Source: CAZHCG01 sp046484285 | GTDB taxonomy: Bacteria; Myxococcota_A; Polyangia; JAAYKL01 | Assembly (NCBI GenBank): GCA_046484285.1 | Contig: JAWOBP010000110.1 | Coordinates: 1 to 28,746 of the forward strand | Length of the DNA stretch: 28,746 nucleotides | Direction: 5' to 3' | Shown here: piece after piece, positions 1-7,115 of the stretch | Layout of the letters: every line of letters starts with the position of its first letter | How positions within the stretch are numbered: position 1 is the first letter of the stretch | Program-made: the position numbers and the translations under genes | Notes under the pieces: generated by a model | What the model was told of the DNA's origin: nothing | The model's input: the letters and a program-made list of their open reading frames with translations, nothing else | The model's database searches: none

Positions 1-445
1 TCGGAAGGAAGAAGGCGTTGATCGCCATCGCGCGCAAGCTCGCGGCGGTGCTGTGGGCGATGTGGCGCCGCAAGCGGGTCTTCGAGCCGCGGCTCGCCGT
101 GGCGGCATAGGAAGACGGCGACGAGAGGAACGGGAACGACCGCGGAGATCTGGTGACGAATGCGGAAGGTCATCCAAGGCGGGGAGTGCGACTGGTGTCA
201 TGGCCCACGGCGGGAGACCGCCGCGAGTGCCGAGTGTTTGATAGCACCCCCGCTTCGGATATCACCATGTGCCCGGGCGCCAAGGCCCGACGAAGAGCAC
301 GTATCGATGACTGAGGAGACGGCCCGCACGACGAACCGGAGAACCGCGAAGAGCAACAAGGAGAGCGTCATCGGGTGAATGTAGAGCGACATCGGCTATC
401 ACAAACGGCGAGGGAGCATTTCTCCCTTGACCGTGGCGGCCGCTT
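1..445 (+). mobile_element. 3' end of an IS110-family insertion sequence (left part outside window)
   Basis: The window opens inside an IS110-like transposase C-terminus (stop at 108-110), followed by about 300 bp without a convincing gene. Long non-coding ends are typical of IS110/IS1111 elements, which encode a structured bridge RNA in a non-coding end (known for the family). A short hairpin lies at 411-427 (AGGGAG, loop CATTT, CTCCCT). The outer boundary cannot be fixed: IS110 elements usually lack clear terminal inverted repeats and target duplications, so 445 is an estimate. Whether this stretch encodes the bridge RNA is inference. Confidence 0.45.
3..110 (+). CDS. IS110-family transposase, C-terminal fragment (5' truncated by window)
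   Basis: The frame starting at base 3 reads 35 residues to a TAG. They begin GRKKALIAIARKLAAVLWAM and end LAVAA. The 'GKKKAL-A-ARKLA-ILW-M' pattern is the characteristic last helix of the IS110/IS116/IS902 transposase_20 domain. IS110 enzymes are RuvC-like DEDD recombinases that also carry a Ser-containing transposase_20 domain. Neither catalytic centre is visible because the gene begins upstream of the window, so it cannot be said whether the copy is intact. No other IS110 material is seen in the window. Confidence 0.7.
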   Translation, partial: GRKKALIAIARKLAAVLWAMWRRKRVFEPRLAVAA

Positions 446-505
446 TATCGATGACACCCGGGCCTGACGCAGCTCCAGGCCCCCGGCCCGAAACGATCCG
501 CACCG

Positions 506-626
506 GGTAAAGGCCGGCTCACCCCCTTGAAACCGGGGTATCGCGATCGAGCGCCGCCCACCGGATTCCCGGCCCGAAACGCTTTCCCCACAGCGCGGAG
601 TGCTCTCCTTCGGAGTTGAGCTTGAC
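506..626 (-). repeat. Dispersed non-coding repeat, copy A
   Basis: The reverse complement of this stretch aligns with 20894-20998. Shared blocks in the same order are GTCAAGC, TCCGCGCTGT, GGTGGGCGGCG, ATACCCCG and GGTGAGCCG. The copies have diverged between blocks. It lies in the gap between the IS110 end and the signal-peptidase-like gene. No gene is supported here; the rest of 446-685 shows nothing recognisable. Confidence 0.55.
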
Positions 627-685
627 ACCGCCGTTCGCTGACCACATCATGTCCTGTCTGTCTATCGACGAAGAGAAAGCTGGCT

Positions 686-1315
686 ATGACCAAGCTGCTC
701 AAGGGGCTGTTCTACCTGCTGGTCGTGCTGCTGGTGCTGGCCGTAGTCGGCCGCATCTTGTTTTTCCAGCTCGGACGCACGCAATCGTACTCGATGATCC
801 CCAACCTGGTATCCGGCGATCTATTCGCCGTTCGGACGGTCGGAAAGCTGGGCCTGGGCGACGTGGCCGTCTGCGAGAACCCCGAGGAGCCGACCAGCAT
901 GGTCGTGCTGCGCATCATCGGAGTGCCGGGCGAGAGGGTCGCGTTCAGACACAACCACCTGGTGCTCAACGGCAAAATGATCCAGCGCTCGATGGTCGAG
1001 CCGATCACCTACGTGGACGACAGCGCGGGAGAGGAACTCACCTATGCGGTGCGGATCGGCCAGGAGTACATCGGAGGTCAGATGTTCGAAGTGGCGCTGA
1101 TGGACCGGGCCGGCGGCAAGAAGCACCGCGAGCTGACAGTACCCGAAGAGCACTTCTTTCTCGCCGCGGACAACCGCAACCTGGGACGCGACAGCCGCCA
1201 TTTCGGGCCGGTTCCGATCGAGAGCTGCGTCGGCGAGGCGGTCTTCGTCCTCTGGCCGGGAGACGACAGCGGCGATTTGCTGTTCAAAGACAGACTGTTC
1301 TCGTGGATACGCTAG
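686..1315 (+). CDS. Signal peptidase I-like membrane protein with the catalytic Lys position replaced
   Basis: The protein has 209 residues. One N-terminal membrane segment (about 5-29) is followed by the family's serine box QSYSMIPNL, with the presumptive nucleophile Ser36. Box C, normally K-R-I-I-G-x-P-G-D, reads LRIIGVPGE (75-83), so the general-base Lys is Leu75 (codon CTG at 908-910). The C-terminal box ADNRNLGRDSRHFGPVP matches the conserved GDNR...DSR...G signature well. Bacterial type I signal peptidases remove signal peptides at the outer face of the inner membrane with a Ser-Lys dyad. This homologue may therefore be inactive, use another base, or have a different role. The upstream AAGAGAAAG is a weak ribosome site. 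The next gene begins at or just past its stop, suggesting co-transcription. Fold assignment is confident; activity is not. Confidence 0.85.
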   Translation: MTKLLKGLFYLLVVLLVLAVVGRILFFQLGRTQSYSMIPNLVSGDLFAVRTVGKLGLGDVAVCENPEEPTSMVVLRIIGVPGERVAFRHNHLVLNGKMIQRSMVEPITYVDDSAGEELTYAVRIGQEYIGGQMFEVALMDRAGGKKHRELTVPEEHFFLAADNRNLGRDSRHFGPVPIESCVGEAVFVLWPGDDSGDLLFKDRLFSWIR

Positions 1316-1329
1316 CCGCCAGACGGAGG

Positions 1330-1872
1330 ATGGTGCCCAAAGCGCTCGTGTCGCTGGCGATAGCGGCGTCGCTTCACTCGAGCACGACGTCGGCCGAAGA
1401 GCCGTCTCGACCCCCAGACTACATGCCGGCCATTCGCCAGGAGCTCGCGCGGCTCGACGCGAACGCCACCTGCGACGACGCCTCGGCGACCTGCGTCTTC
1501 ACCCGCAGCGCGAAAGACGGCCGGTCGTTCGAGATAGCCCTTCGCTACAGCGAAAAGACCAGGACGGTCTACATCTTCATCGAGCGCTACCTGGTGCTGG
1601 ATGGCTCCAGCGGCCCGTCGCTCGAGCTTGCGCGGCGTCTGCTCGAGCTCAACCGGCGGCTCGTGACCGCCAAGTTCGAGTGGGATCGCACCGGTGGAAC
1701 CGTGAGGCTGTCCATGGTCCTCAACACCGATTCCAACTTCGACAGGCGAGCCCTGCGCTCTCAGATCGAAGGACTGGGGACCGCGGCGACCGAGCTGTGG
1801 CCGGAGCTGAGCACGTTGGCCGATGGCTCAGACGAGGGCGGAAAGCCCGAAAAAAAGGAAACGAATCGATAG
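1330..1872 (+). CDS. Exported YbjN-domain-like protein
   Basis: The protein has 180 residues with a probable Sec signal (about 1-22, MVPKALVSLAIAASL... ending TTSA before EE). The mature part resembles the YbjN / type III chaperone-like fold: an N-terminal strand region around an FEIALRYS motif, a helix rich in Leu-Glu-Leu-Asn ('LLELNRRLVTAKFEWD') and a final strand 'VRLSMVLNTD'. YbjN proteins are small and of uncertain, possibly regulatory, function. The start is uncertain. ATG1330 directly follows GGAGG with too little spacing, GTG1333 gives slightly better spacing, and an in-frame GTG at 1303 would overlap the upstream gene. The family call rests on pattern recognition only. Confidence 0.6.
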   Translation: MVPKALVSLAIAASLHSSTTSAEEPSRPPDYMPAIRQELARLDANATCDDASATCVFTRSAKDGRSFEIALRYSEKTRTVYIFIERYLVLDGSSGPSLELARRLLELNRRLVTAKFEWDRTGGTVRLSMVLNTDSNFDRRALRSQIEGLGTAATELWPELSTLADGSDEGGKPEKKETNR

Positions 1873-1883
1873 ATCGGTTGACG

Positions 1884-1918
1884 CGAACCCGACCGGAGGA
1901 TAACAGTTTTCGGGTTCG
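1884..1918 (+). other. Perfect 9-bp hairpin between genes
   Basis: CGAACCCGA (1884-1892) pairs exactly with TCGGGTTCG (1910-1918) around a 17-nt loop containing GGAGGA. There is no T tract, so it is not a normal intrinsic terminator. It sits in the 71-bp gap before the M29-like gene and may stabilise or process the message; function unknown. Confidence 0.35.
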
Positions 1919-1943
1919 GGGGAACAACCGGCAACCAGGGACG

Positions 1944-2993
1944 ATGACGAACCGCGACGACCACGGCGAAACCGAGCTGGACCAGAGCCTGCTGGAGGCG
2001 GCGCGCAACGCGACCACCACCTGTCTGGCGGCCGGCCCCGAGGACCGGGCCGTGGTGATCCACGACCAGACGACAGAAGCCGTGGCCTCCGCCTTGAAGC
2101 GCGCCTTCGCCGAGATCGGTACGCCGGTCGAGGTGTTCGACATCGACAGCTACGGGCCCAGGCCGATATCCAAGCTCCCCGTCGAGGTCTTGCGCGCGCT
2201 GCAGTCGGCGACGGTCTCGGCGATGGCGGTCAAGACCGACCGCGGCGAGCTCTCGTCCAGGCGCGCCGTTCTGGAGACGGTCGCCGCGTCCAAGGTTCGT
2301 CACGCCCACATGCCGTCGATCACCAACGAGGTGTTCCGCGACGGGCTGTCGATGGACTACCGCGAGGTGGCCCGCTTCATCGAGCACCTCGTCGGCGTGA
2401 TCAGCGACAGCACCTCGCTGACCCTGACCTCGACCGGCGGCACGCACCTGGAGCTTGGCTACCCCTCTCAACCCAAGATCGAAAAGCTCGACGGGTTGAT
2501 CCGCCCCACTCGCTGGCAGAATCTCCCCTCGGGCCAGATCATCATTCACCCGCCGCGAGCCGAGGGGGTCTTCGTCGCCGATCGCATGATCGGAGACTGG
2601 TTCGAGCACAAGTACGACGTCGGCGAACACCCGGTCACCTTCGAGTTCGAAAACGGAATGGTGCGCGCCGCGCGTTGCGACAACCGCCGCCTGGAACGCG
2701 ACCTGCTGCTCTTCATCCGCAGCTCCGACAACTCGGCGCGCATCTCGGAGCTGATCATCGGCGCCAACCTGGGGCTGACCCAGGATCACACCGGCGCGCT
2801 GTTCGACGGCTACCGCCCCGGAGCCTCGATCTCGCTGGGCGCCCTGCCCGCCTCGGACCTGGGCTGGACGTCGTCGACCTTCCTGCCGCTGGTGGGGCGC
2901 CACAACACGATCTACGTGGGCGAGCGTCGGATCATGCTCGACGACACCTTCTCCGAAGACATCCTCGAGGCCGCCGATCAGAGTCGAGGCTGA
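1944..2993 (+). CDS. M29 (aminopeptidase T/S)-like protein, metal ligands degenerate
   Basis: The protein has 349 residues with no signal peptide. The C-terminal third follows the layout of M29 thermophilic-type aminopeptidases: 'ISELIIGANLG' corresponds to the conserved Glu-Leu-Gly-Ile-Gly segment, followed by the 'hydrophobic-D-G-Y...G-ASISLG' and 'TIYVGERRIM' strands. M29 enzymes remove N-terminal residues using a dinuclear metal centre built from two Glu, two His and an Asp. Only the first Glu is recognisable here. The EKx..GTxH stretch reads DGYRPGASIS and the HxD motif reads as Phe-Leu-Pro. It may be a non-catalytic relative or use another chemistry. ATG1944 follows CAGGG. It is third in the 686-2993 run and convergent with the 3012 gene 18 bp away. 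Confidence 0.55.
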   Translation: MTNRDDHGETELDQSLLEAARNATTTCLAAGPEDRAVVIHDQTTEAVASALKRAFAEIGTPVEVFDIDSYGPRPISKLPVEVLRALQSATVSAMAVKTDRGELSSRRAVLETVAASKVRHAHMPSITNEVFRDGLSMDYREVARFIEHLVGVISDSTSLTLTSTGGTHLELGYPSQPKIEKLDGLIRPTRWQNLPSGQIIIHPPRAEGVFVADRMIGDWFEHKYDVGEHPVTFEFENGMVRAARCDNRRLERDLLLFIRSSDNSARISELIIGANLGLTQDHTGALFDGYRPGASISLGALPASDLGWTSSTFLPLVGRHNTIYVGERRIMLDDTFSEDILEAADQSRG

Positions 2994-3011
2994 GCCCGCG
3001 CCCCCGCATCA

Positions 3012-3638
3012 CTACTGACCGACATCGAGCAGGCCGGGCTCTACCCTCTCCAGCAGCTCCGAATCCAGCGTCACGATCACCAGCTCGTTGGAGCCGTCCC
3101 CCCAGCTCAGCGTAGTGCGCCTCGCCACCTCCCGTCCTCCGACCAACCGCGGCTCCTGGTAGCGCACGATCAGGCCGATCCCGTGCGCGCGTGGAAAATT
3201 TCGCTCAACGAGACGACCCCGCTCGTCGCGGGTCTCGATCAGCGGCTCTCCGTAGAAATCGCAGCGCGTCTCTCCCGAGCCTCCCTGGCAGCCGCCGTAG
3301 TGGCAGCGCGCGATGTCTGCTCCGACCTTCTCCAGGTCCACGCGCCCCTCCAGTCCGGGCACGTGAGCGCGCTCCTCGTGGCGAGCGCCGTTGCGCCGAA
3401 TGGTAAACAGGTCGATCCCCGGCCCGGCGAAGGCTCGCACGAACAAGGCGTCCCCGCGCAGCACCAGGTAACCCTCGAAGACCTGTTCCTGATCGCCGTA
3501 GCGCGCCAGGATCTGGTGCCGCAGCTTGATCGCCTCCGCCCGGCCCGAGCGCGGGGCTGCGCTCTCCACGACCGGATCCGCCGGCCCGCATCCCGAGCAC
3601 ATCATCGCCGCCGAGATCAGCGCGCAAACGAGCCTCAT
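3012..3638 (-). CDS. LolB/DUF3261-like outer-membrane lipoprotein
   Basis: The protein has 208 residues. Its N-terminus MRLVCALISAAMMCSGC is a lipoprotein signal with lipidation most likely at Cys17. The body reads like the LolA/LolB/DUF3261 half-barrel: 'QEQVFEGYLVLRGDALFVRAFAG', 'IDLFTIRRNG' and later antiparallel strands. Such lipoproteins bind acyl chains and are often encoded beside MMPL exporters, as in aryl-polyene clusters. Here the start overlaps the stop of the upstream exporter in an ATGA (3635-3638), indicating translational coupling and a shared function. The family assignment is by pattern and neighbour, so moderate. A Cys-containing loop (CHYGGCQGG) is unusual and could form a disulfide. 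Confidence 0.6.
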   Translation of the reverse strand: MRLVCALISAAMMCSGCGPADPVVESAAPRSGRAEAIKLRHQILARYGDQEQVFEGYLVLRGDALFVRAFAGPGIDLFTIRRNGARHEERAHVPGLEGRVDLEKVGADIARCHYGGCQGGSGETRCDFYGEPLIETRDERGRLVERNFPRAHGIGLIVRYQEPRLVGGREVARRTTLSWGDGSNELVIVTLDSELLERVEPGLLDVGQ

Positions 3639-6049
3639 CGCTTTTTCCTCTCCCTGGTCATCGCCGGCACCGCGATCACCGCGGTCAACACGGCCGCGCT
3701 CACGCCGACCAGTACGATCCAGCCCAGATCCGCCATCGCCCTGGTCCGCGAGGCCGCTAGCACGCCGAACCCGGCAGTCGTCGTCAAGGCCGAGGTGATC
3801 ACCGCCGGCGCCGAGTCGCGGGCCCGGTCGGCCCGGCGCGGCTGCATGAAGATCCCGTAGTCGATCGCCAGCCCCATCACCAGCGTCATCCCGCCGGCCG
3901 CGACCGGGGTCAGGGGGCGACCCAGCACGCCGAACAGCCCGGCCGCGGCGGCGACGCCGACCAGCGCCGGAAAGGCGGCCCGCAGCCCGAACGCCGGCGA
4001 TCGCTGCACCAGCGCCAGCGCCACGACCGCGACCGCGAGCCACAGTGCGATCATGCGCACCATCTCGCCTTGCATCGCCTCCAGGGTGCGCCGCGCCTGG
4101 AGCCGCTCGGAGACAATCGAGCAGCCCGGCGCGTCCGCTACCGCCGCGGCCAGCTCGTCGAGATCTTTCTTTCCCGGCGCGCTGACGCGGGCCAGCGCGT
4201 ACCAGCGTCCCTCGATCTCGCGCAGCGACTCGGCGACAAGCTCCTCCAGCGCTGTCTCTTCCAGGTCCTCCGGGCGCAGCTCCTCCACGTCCAGCCGTTC
4301 TTTCAACTGCACCTCGTAGCTCTCGGAAAAGCCCTTCTCCCGCAGCAGCCCCAGCAGATTTTCCGGTCCCTCGCCCAGCATGCGGCGCACCTCTTCGAGC
4401 GCGCGGCGCTGGGTCGACCCGGCCGGCAGAAACGGGCTCAACGAAACGATCCGCTCACGGGCGATCCCTGACTCCAGCAGGGCGCCGTAGAGCTCGTCGT
4501 TGGCCGCCAGCGCCCCGTCGCGGGTCTCGGCCGAGGCCAGCACCATCACCTGGTCGAACAGCCCGGGAAAGGCGCCCCGGATCTCGGCCTCGCGGCGCTC
4601 CAGACCCTCGCTGACCGGGCCCAGGTCCCGCGGATCACCGGACAGGGGCGCGCCGATTCCGAAGGCGGCCCCTATCGCGAGCAGCGCGACGAAGGGCGAG
4701 ATCGCAAAAACACGCCGCAGCGGCGTGGCGCGAACGCCGCCGATTTCGGCCAGGCGCATCGACCAGCGCTCGGGCGGACCGTCCGCGTCCGGTTGTGGCC
4801 CGAGCAGCAAGCGGTGAAAGGCCGGCAAGAGCAGCAGGCTGGCCGCCAGCGCGACCGGAACCGAGACGGCGGCGAACAGCGCCAGCTGGCGCATACCCGG
4901 CACCTCGGAGGTGGCCACCAGCAGAAAGGCCGCGACAGTGGTCCCGCAGCCCAGCAGCAACGGCCTGGTCACGACGCGCAACGCGGATCCAGCCCGCGCG
5001 GCGCGGTCGCCGCCCGACTCCCGGCGGGCGCGGTGCAGAAAATGGATCGCGTAGTCCACGCTGATCCCGGTAATCGTTGCGGCGAAACCGAGCGTCAGCG
5101 CGTGCATCTCTACACCCAGCGCCGCGGCCGCGCTCAGCGCCACCGCGATGCCCACTCCGCCCGGGAGCAACGCCGCGGGCAGCATCCGCAGCCTGCGAAA
5201 ACAAACGCCGAACACCAGCAGCACCGCCGCTGCGGTCAGGACGAAGGCCTGCCGCACGTCGCCCATGATCACGCCCGCGCTCGCCGCCGAGAAATGCGGT
5301 CCTCCCAGCGCGGTGAAGCCGAGCTCGCTCTCCTCGGCTCTCGACAGCGCGGCGCGCAGCGCATCGTCCAGCTCTGCGGTGAACCGCGCGGCGCGCCCCA
5401 CGTCCAGCGGATCGAACTCCACCTCCAGCAGCACCAGAGCTCGCCGCCGGTCGGAGGACAGCAGGTGACCGCGCTCCGTCACCGCCCCGCTGGCGCGTCC
5501 CGCGCTCTCGAGCCCGCGCAGCGCTCCACGCGCCATGCCGAACGGGTCGGCCAGCAGGTAGCGCTGCAGCATCATCGCCTCGGGAGAAGCCAGACGTTCG
5601 CGCAGCTGATCCAGCTGGCGCCCCGCCTCGCGCCTGTCGAGCGGATCGATTTCGGGCCGGTAGAGCCGCAGCGCGCGTTCCATCAACACCTCGGCCGCGC
5701 GCCGGGCCGCGGCCGAGTCCACCTCGCCGAGCACCTCTCCGACGCCCTCGACGCCCCGCGCCGCCTCGGCGACAGCGTCGGCCGCCTCGTGGAGGCGATC
5801 CGAGCCGGGTTCGCCGGGTCCGACGACGACGGCGACGCGGCGCATCCAACCCCAGCGGCGGGCCAGCGAAATCAGCTCGGCGTCCGCACGCTCCGCCTCC
5901 GGGAGCAACGCGCCGACATCCTCCACCATCCGCAGGCGCATGCCTCCGATCGCGCCCGCAGCTGCAACCGCGGCCAGCAGCGCCGCCGCAACCCACAGCG
6001 GCAGCAGGGGTGGGCCGGGCCTGCCGCCCGAAGTGCCGGATCCGCTCAT
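3635..6049 (-). CDS. MMPL/RND-superfamily lipid exporter
   Basis: The protein has 804 residues. It shows the duplicated MMPL plan: a first membrane helix (about 16-36), a periplasmic domain (about 40-260), a helix bundle containing TGISVDYAIHFLHR with Asp332, a second periplasmic domain (about 470-650), and a second bundle containing GLAIDYGIFM (726-735). The Asp in each fourth-type helix is the proton-relay position of RND pumps. MMPL proteins move lipids or polyketide-like molecules across or out of the inner membrane. There is no polyketide, aryl-polyene or hopanoid gene in the window to identify the cargo. The gene lies between a Cys-anchored AgmX-like lipoprotein (16 bp upstream) and a LolB-like lipoprotein (4-bp overlap), so a three-part envelope transport system is likely. 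Confidence 0.85.
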   Translation of the reverse strand: MSGSGTSGGRPGPPLLPLWVAAALLAAVAAAGAIGGMRLRMVEDVGALLPEAERADAELISLARRWGWMRRVAVVVGPGEPGSDRLHEAADAVAEAARGVEGVGEVLGEVDSAAARRAAEVLMERALRLYRPEIDPLDRREAGRQLDQLRERLASPEAMMLQRYLLADPFGMARGALRGLESAGRASGAVTERGHLLSSDRRRALVLLEVEFDPLDVGRAARFTAELDDALRAALSRAEESELGFTALGGPHFSAASAGVIMGDVRQAFVLTAAAVLLVFGVCFRRLRMLPAALLPGGVGIAVALSAAAALGVEMHALTLGFAATITGISVDYAIHFLHRARRESGGDRAARAGSALRVVTRPLLLGCGTTVAAFLLVATSEVPGMRQLALFAAVSVPVALAASLLLLPAFHRLLLGPQPDADGPPERWSMRLAEIGGVRATPLRRVFAISPFVALLAIGAAFGIGAPLSGDPRDLGPVSEGLERREAEIRGAFPGLFDQVMVLASAETRDGALAANDELYGALLESGIARERIVSLSPFLPAGSTQRRALEEVRRMLGEGPENLLGLLREKGFSESYEVQLKERLDVEELRPEDLEETALEELVAESLREIEGRWYALARVSAPGKKDLDELAAAVADAPGCSIVSERLQARRTLEAMQGEMVRMIALWLAVAVVALALVQRSPAFGLRAAFPALVGVAAAAGLFGVLGRPLTPVAAGGMTLVMGLAIDYGIFMQPRRADRARDSAPAVITSALTTTAGFGVLAASRTRAMADLGWIVLVGVSAAVLTAVIAVPAMTRERKKR

Positions 6050-6065
6050 GGCTCGGAATTCTTGC

Positions 6066-6809
6066 TCACAGGTCGACCGTGGCCTTGGCGATACCTTGCT
6101 TGGGGTCGGGGAAGCTCCACTCGGCCGCGGCCTCGGCCAGGCAGCGCGAAGCCTCCCACAGATCCGCGCTTTGGGCGGTGGCGCCGCTCGAGATCACTCT
6201 CCCGCCGCTTCCTACCCAGACGGTCAGCCGCACTCCGCTCTCGCCGCCGAGACAGCGCTCCACGTCGCCGCGGTTCTCGCCGATCGCGGCCCGGATCTCG
6301 GCGCCGCCCCAGTCGATCGGCTCCGGGGGATCGTAGGGCGCCTCCAGCTCGAGCGGGTAGGAGACCTCGGCCGGTCCGCCGGCCGGCTCGGGAAAGCTCA
6401 TCCGGCCGACCTTCTCGACCAGGCAACGCTCCGCCGTGTCCGATCCCAGATCGCCGCCGCGCAGAAAGACCTCCTCCACCGAGCCGTCGAGAGCGACGCT
6501 CAGCGCCACCTCGACTCCGCCCTCGATCGATTCCGAGTCCTCCAGCGCCAACCCATAGCACTCGCCGAGCACGTCCATCTTTCGCTGGAAGACCCGCTCC
6601 ACGCGGTGCTGCGGTATCGAGCCGCGCACGCCCTCCACCGCCACCGGCGCCGAGTCGTCCACCTCGGCCGCGCCGCCCTCGCCTTCCCCGGTCGCCCCGG
6701 GCTCTGGCTCGGTGGTCTCGGGCGGAGCCGAGCCGCAGGCGGGTACCAGCATCGCAATGCCGCAAGCGAGCGGCACAGCTAGGACAATCGTCGCTTGCCT
6801 TGCAGTCAT
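6066..6809 (-). CDS. Lipoprotein with two AgmX/PglI-type C-terminal (TonB-like) domains
   Basis: The protein has 247 residues. ATG6809 is chosen because AGGAGGT lies at ideal spacing on the minus strand (6814-6820). The lipobox is LVPAC with lipidation at Cys25. A Pro/Glu/Gly-rich linker (about 28-60) leads to two tandem domains of the same type: 'RVERVFQRKMDVLGECY...VALSVALDGSV...RCLVEKVGRMSFPEP' and 'EIRAAIGENRGDVERCL...LTVWVGSGGRV...RCLAEAAAEWSFPDP'. This is the AgmX/PglI C-terminal domain common in Myxococcota, related to the energy-transducing TonB C-terminal fold. Each domain has two Cys, which could form a disulfide. It heads the operon with the MMPL exporter. A coupling role is inference. 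Confidence 0.75.
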   Translation of the reverse strand: MTARQATIVLAVPLACGIAMLVPACGSAPPETTEPEPGATGEGEGGAAEVDDSAPVAVEGVRGSIPQHRVERVFQRKMDVLGECYGLALEDSESIEGGVEVALSVALDGSVEEVFLRGGDLGSDTAERCLVEKVGRMSFPEPAGGPAEVSYPLELEAPYDPPEPIDWGGAEIRAAIGENRGDVERCLGGESGVRLTVWVGSGGRVISSGATAQSADLWEASRCLAEAAAEWSFPDPKQGIAKATVDL

Positions 6810-6984
6810 CTCGCACCTCCTGGTGCCGGCGCCCCCGCAATCCACCGGCCGAATCCATCCACTCTATCCCCTGCCCCGGCTCGCGACAACACGCCTGGTC
6901 ACTGCTCGGAACCGCCGCCACCCGCCGGCGGCTCTCTTCCGCCGTTTTTGCATTCACCCTCGGACCAACCCACCCCCCCGGCGC

Positions 6985-7013
6985 TTGATCGCCCGACAGG
7001 CGTGTGCTAATCG
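6985..7013 (+). promoter_or_regulatory. Candidate sigma-70 promoter for tRNA-Val
   Basis: TTGATC (6985-6990), a 17-bp spacer, then TAATCG (7008-7013). The predicted start near 7020 lies about 10 nt before the tRNA. It is the best -35/-10 pair in the 6810-7030 gap, which also separates this unit from the divergent AgmX-like gene and holds nothing else recognisable. Confidence 0.5.
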
Positions 7014-7030
7014 CTGCTTTCGACGAAAAC

Positions 7031-7106
7031 GGGCGATTAACTCAGTGGTCAGAGTGCCGTCTTCACACGGCGGAAGTCCCCAGTTCAAATCTGGGATCGC
7101 CCACCA
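7031..7106 (+). tRNA. tRNA-Val (anticodon CAC), CCA encoded
   Basis: A complete cloverleaf is visible. The acceptor stem is GGGCGAT/ATCGCCC (7031-7037 with 7096-7102), and the D stem is ACTC/GAGT. The anticodon stem CCGTC/GGCGG encloses loop TTCACAC, giving anticodon CAC. The T arm is CCCAG-TTCAAAT-CTGGG. Discriminator A7103 is followed by genomic CCA (7104-7106). It reads GUG codons. The next coding start is only 9 nt downstream, so the tRNA and mRNA must share a transcript or be separated by 3' tRNA processing. Confidence 0.95.
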
Positions 7107-7115
7107 AGCCCGTGG

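Noticed and set aside
616..1329. Upstream extension of the YbjN-like protein through the signal-peptidase gene
   Set aside because: The frame is open but reads Arg/Gly-rich shadow text overlapping a well-supported gene. The signal peptide begins at 1330.
4793..6988. A 731-residue plus-strand frame across the MMPL exporter
   Set aside because: Arg/Gln/Pro-rich and without membrane helices or motifs. The minus strand encodes a clear MMPL protein.
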